From Undibacterium paludis (GTDB taxonomy: Bacteria > Pseudomonadota > Gammaproteobacteria > Burkholderiales > Burkholderiaceae_D), in NCBI RefSeq assembly GCF_022568815.1, contig NZ_JAKZHX010000003.1, forward strand, positions 186,001 to 250,000: 64,000 nt of DNA. Direction: 5' to 3'. The position numbers and the translations under genes are program-made. Below the pieces are notes generated by a model, which was not told the origin of the DNA, searched no databases, and saw only the letters and a list, made by a program, of their open reading frames with translations. Of the stretch, positions 62,329-64,000 are shown piece after piece; position 1 is the first letter of the stretch; each line of letters begins with the position of its first letter.

Positions 62329-63495
62329 TTACGCGACAGGCAAAAACTTTTTCAGGCGCGCCACTGCTTCCTGCAGGTTCTCCAGAGAGTTGGCATAAGA
62401 AATCCGTATATAGGATCTTGCCGTAGCCGGACCAAAATCCAGCCCCGGCACAATCACTACCCCGGCCTCATTCAAGACCTGTTTGGCAAAGGCATCCGCA
62501 TCATCAGTGAACCTGGAGCAATCGGCATACACATAGAATGCACCATCCGGCATCACCGGTATGCCAAAGCCCAGGTCACGCAAGGCTGGAACGATGTAGT
62601 CACGCCTGCGCTTGAATTCTGCCTTGCGCTCTTCATAGATGGCAATTGTCTCAGGTTCAAAACAGGCCAGTGCCGCATACTGAGCAACCGAAGACGGGCA
62701 AATGAACAGGTTTTGCGCGAGCTTTTCCAGTTGCGGGACAATACGCTCAGGGACAACCAGCCAGCCAAGACGCCAGCCTGTCATATTGAAATACTTGCTG
62801 AAGCTGTTGATGACGACCACATCCTCATCCAGGGACAATGCAGAGAATGGCGCTGTGTCATACGATAGTCCCTGGTATATCTCATCAACAATGCTGAAAC
62901 CGCCAAGCTCTTTTACGGCAGCGACTATTTTGCCAAGTTCATCCTTGTCTATCGAAGTACCGGTAGGATTGGAGGGTGATGCCAGCAAGACACCGGCGCT
63001 GAGCGCATCCCATTGCTGGCGAACTATCGCCTCTGTCAATTGAAACCTGTGTTCAGGTCCGCTGGCGATCAACTTCGCCCTGCCCTCGAATGCCGCCACA
63101 AAATGACGATTGCATGGATAGCAGGGGTCAGGCATCAAGACTTCACGCCCCGGCTCAACCAGGCTGGCGCAAGCCAGCAAAAGTGCCGCAGAAGCACCGG
63201 CGGTCACGATAATGCGTGAAGTCGGCACATCCAGGCCAAACACTTGCTTGTAATGGTTCGATATTGCTGTACGCAAGGCAGGCAAACCCAGTGCCGAGGT
63301 ATATTGCAGGCGACCATCAGCCATGGCCCTGGCAGCAGCATCAATCACAGCTTGCGGCGCTGTAAAATCAGGTTCACCTATCCCCATATGAATGAGATGA
63401 CGGCCCTGGGCTTCCAGCCCGGCTGCCATTTTCATCAGTTCCATCACATGAAACGGCGCGATATTGTCGAGTCTTGAAGCGAGATTCTTATGCAT
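62329..63495 (-). CDS. PLP-dependent aminotransferase, class I/II
   Basis: This 388-aa enzyme has the aspartate-aminotransferase fold: MGIGEPDFTAPQAV, VTAGASAALLLACASLV, LLASPSNPTGT, DEIYQGLSYD, and the PLP lysine in NSFSKYFNMTGWRLGW. The substrate is not certain (aspartate, aromatic or alanine-type). It lies 126 bp downstream of nusB in the same direction, a common order in Burkholderiales, but a terminator separates them. Confidence 0.93.
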   Translation of the reverse strand: MHKNLASRLDNIAPFHVMELMKMAAGLEAQGRHLIHMGIGEPDFTAPQAVIDAAARAMADGRLQYTSALGLPALRTAISNHYKQVFGLDVPTSRIIVTAGASAALLLACASLVEPGREVLMPDPCYPCNRHFVAAFEGRAKLIASGPEHRFQLTEAIVRQQWDALSAGVLLASPSNPTGTSIDKDELGKIVAAVKELGGFSIVDEIYQGLSYDTAPFSALSLDEDVVVINSFSKYFNMTGWRLGWLVVPERIVPQLEKLAQNLFICPSSVAQYAALACFEPETIAIYEERKAEFKRRRDYIVPALRDLGFGIPVMPDGAFYVYADCSRFTDDADAFAKQVLNEAGVVIVPGLDFGPATARSYIRISYANSLENLQEAVARLKKFLPVA

Positions 63496-63550
63496 GGAAA
63501 TCCTTGGCCCTGCCTGAAATATTGAACCAATGTTCCGCTGGAAAATCGGT

Positions 63551-63590
63551 ACAAAAAAATGCCTTATTTCTTTCTCAAAAAATAAGGCAA
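63551..63590 (-). terminator. Rho-independent terminator after nusB
   Basis: Stem TGCCTTATTT/AAATAAGGCA (63560-63569 with 63580-63589) is followed on the minus strand by seven T. It lies about 30 bp after the nusB stop. Confidence 0.88.
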
Positions 63591-63620
63591 TGTTTGCTAT
63601 TCAAAATAATGCTCTGGCAA

Positions 63621-64000
63621 TTACTTACCTGCAGCAACCTCGGCAGAGCGCAGCTTGGCTGCCAGTTTGTCGAGCACGCCATTGACATATTTATGACCAT
63701 CAAGCCCACCAAAGGACTTGGTCAGCTCTACCGCTTCATTGATGACGACACGGTAAGGGATTTCTATATGGTTTTTCAGCTCATAGGCACCGATCAGCAG
63801 GGCTGCGTGCTCTATCGGCGACAATTCGGCAATACCACGATCAATCAAGGGAGCGATATCTTCGCGCAGGGTGATCGATTGCTTGATCGCGCCATGCAGC
63901 AGTGAATCAAAATGCTCGCGGTCAGCCTTGTCGAAACCATGCGCTTCGCGAATATGCGCTTCAATCGCGCCGGAATCTTCATTATTGAGCAGCCATTGAT
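63621..64000 (-). CDS. nusB: Transcription antitermination factor NusB (partial)
   Basis: The last 125 codons are present; the frame runs open to the window edge, so the N-terminus is missing. The sequence [18 protein letters not shown]...[16 protein letters not shown]...[30 protein letters not shown] is the NusB helical core. NusB with NusE binds boxA of rRNA transcripts and prevents termination. In relatives ribH lies upstream. Confidence 0.95.
   Translation of the reverse strand, partial: QWLLNNEDSGAIEAHIREAHGFDKADREHFDSLLHGAIKQSITLREDIAPLIDRGIAELSPIEHAALLIGAYELKNHIEIPYRVVINEAVELTKSFGGLDGHKYVNGVLDKLAAKLRSAEVAAGK

Overview
The window is a chromosomal segment of a Gram-negative, motile, respiring betaproteobacterium of the order Burkholderiales, most likely an Oxalobacteraceae member (Undibacterium-like). 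This placement rests on protein character and gene neighbourhoods (hupB-tRNA-Val-tRNA-Asp-ppiD, nusB-aminotransferase, argH beside an AlgZ/AlgR-type pair, ccoNOQP-ccoGH-hemN). It was not checked by database search. I see no phage, transposase, integrase, CRISPR array or rRNA. Coding density is high and most genes are housekeeping.

Layout. 1-4.5 kb: end of a receiver protein, an FNR-like regulator, a tandem UspA protein, a MASE3-PAS histidine kinase and a miniature flagellar rod-like protein. 4.6-12.5 kb (minus strand): a cbb3 oxidase operon (ccoN-O-Q-P-G-H, a small membrane protein, hemN, a SafE/DsbD_2-type membrane protein) preceded by a perfect FNR box placed as in class II promoters. 12.6-15.3 kb: ppiD, tRNA-Asp, tRNA-Val and hupB. 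15.8-25.4 kb: NAD biosynthesis (nadB on plus; nadA-nadC on minus), interrupted by a four-gene MacB-like ABC export operon with two adaptor proteins, one of which carries two complete adaptor modules, and by a pentapeptide-repeat gene. 25.5-30.3 kb: two exported hydrolases and a small exported Tyr-rich protein. 30.4-37.4 kb: cheV, ppnN, tRNA-fMet, a LytTR/LytS-type two-component pair, argH and a YjbR-like protein. 37.7-41.3 kb: a TRAP transporter with dctQM convergent to dctP. 41.6-50.2 kb: pmbA, darP-mogA-ydjM-like-esterase-PhyH, an acyltransferase, purU-yaeQ and an MDR oxidoreductase. 50.2-55 kb: a four-gene signalling operon (periplasmic binding protein, membrane PAS kinase, stand-alone receiver, receiver-PAS-kinase hybrid). 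55-64 kb: hydroxypyruvate isomerase, SBF-like transporter, small enzymes, an unknown protein, ubiD, a lytic transglycosylase with a long structured-looking leader, an aminotransferase and the end of nusB.

How the genes work together. The regulator at 211 has the FNR-type recognition helix, and the cco promoter has the matching TTGAT-N4-ATCAA site, so an FNR-family protein probably induces the micro-aerobic oxidase and anaerobic haem synthesis. Which FNR paralogue does this is open, because the one here lacks two of the four canonical cluster cysteines.

The best candidate for an undescribed system is the ABC operon at 17,656-22,908: ATPase, tandem double-adaptor, lipoprotein adaptor and FtsX-like permease, all joined by ATGA overlaps, with its own promoter and a palindrome over the -10. 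A second candidate is the roughly 320-nt leader of the lytic transglycosylase gene.
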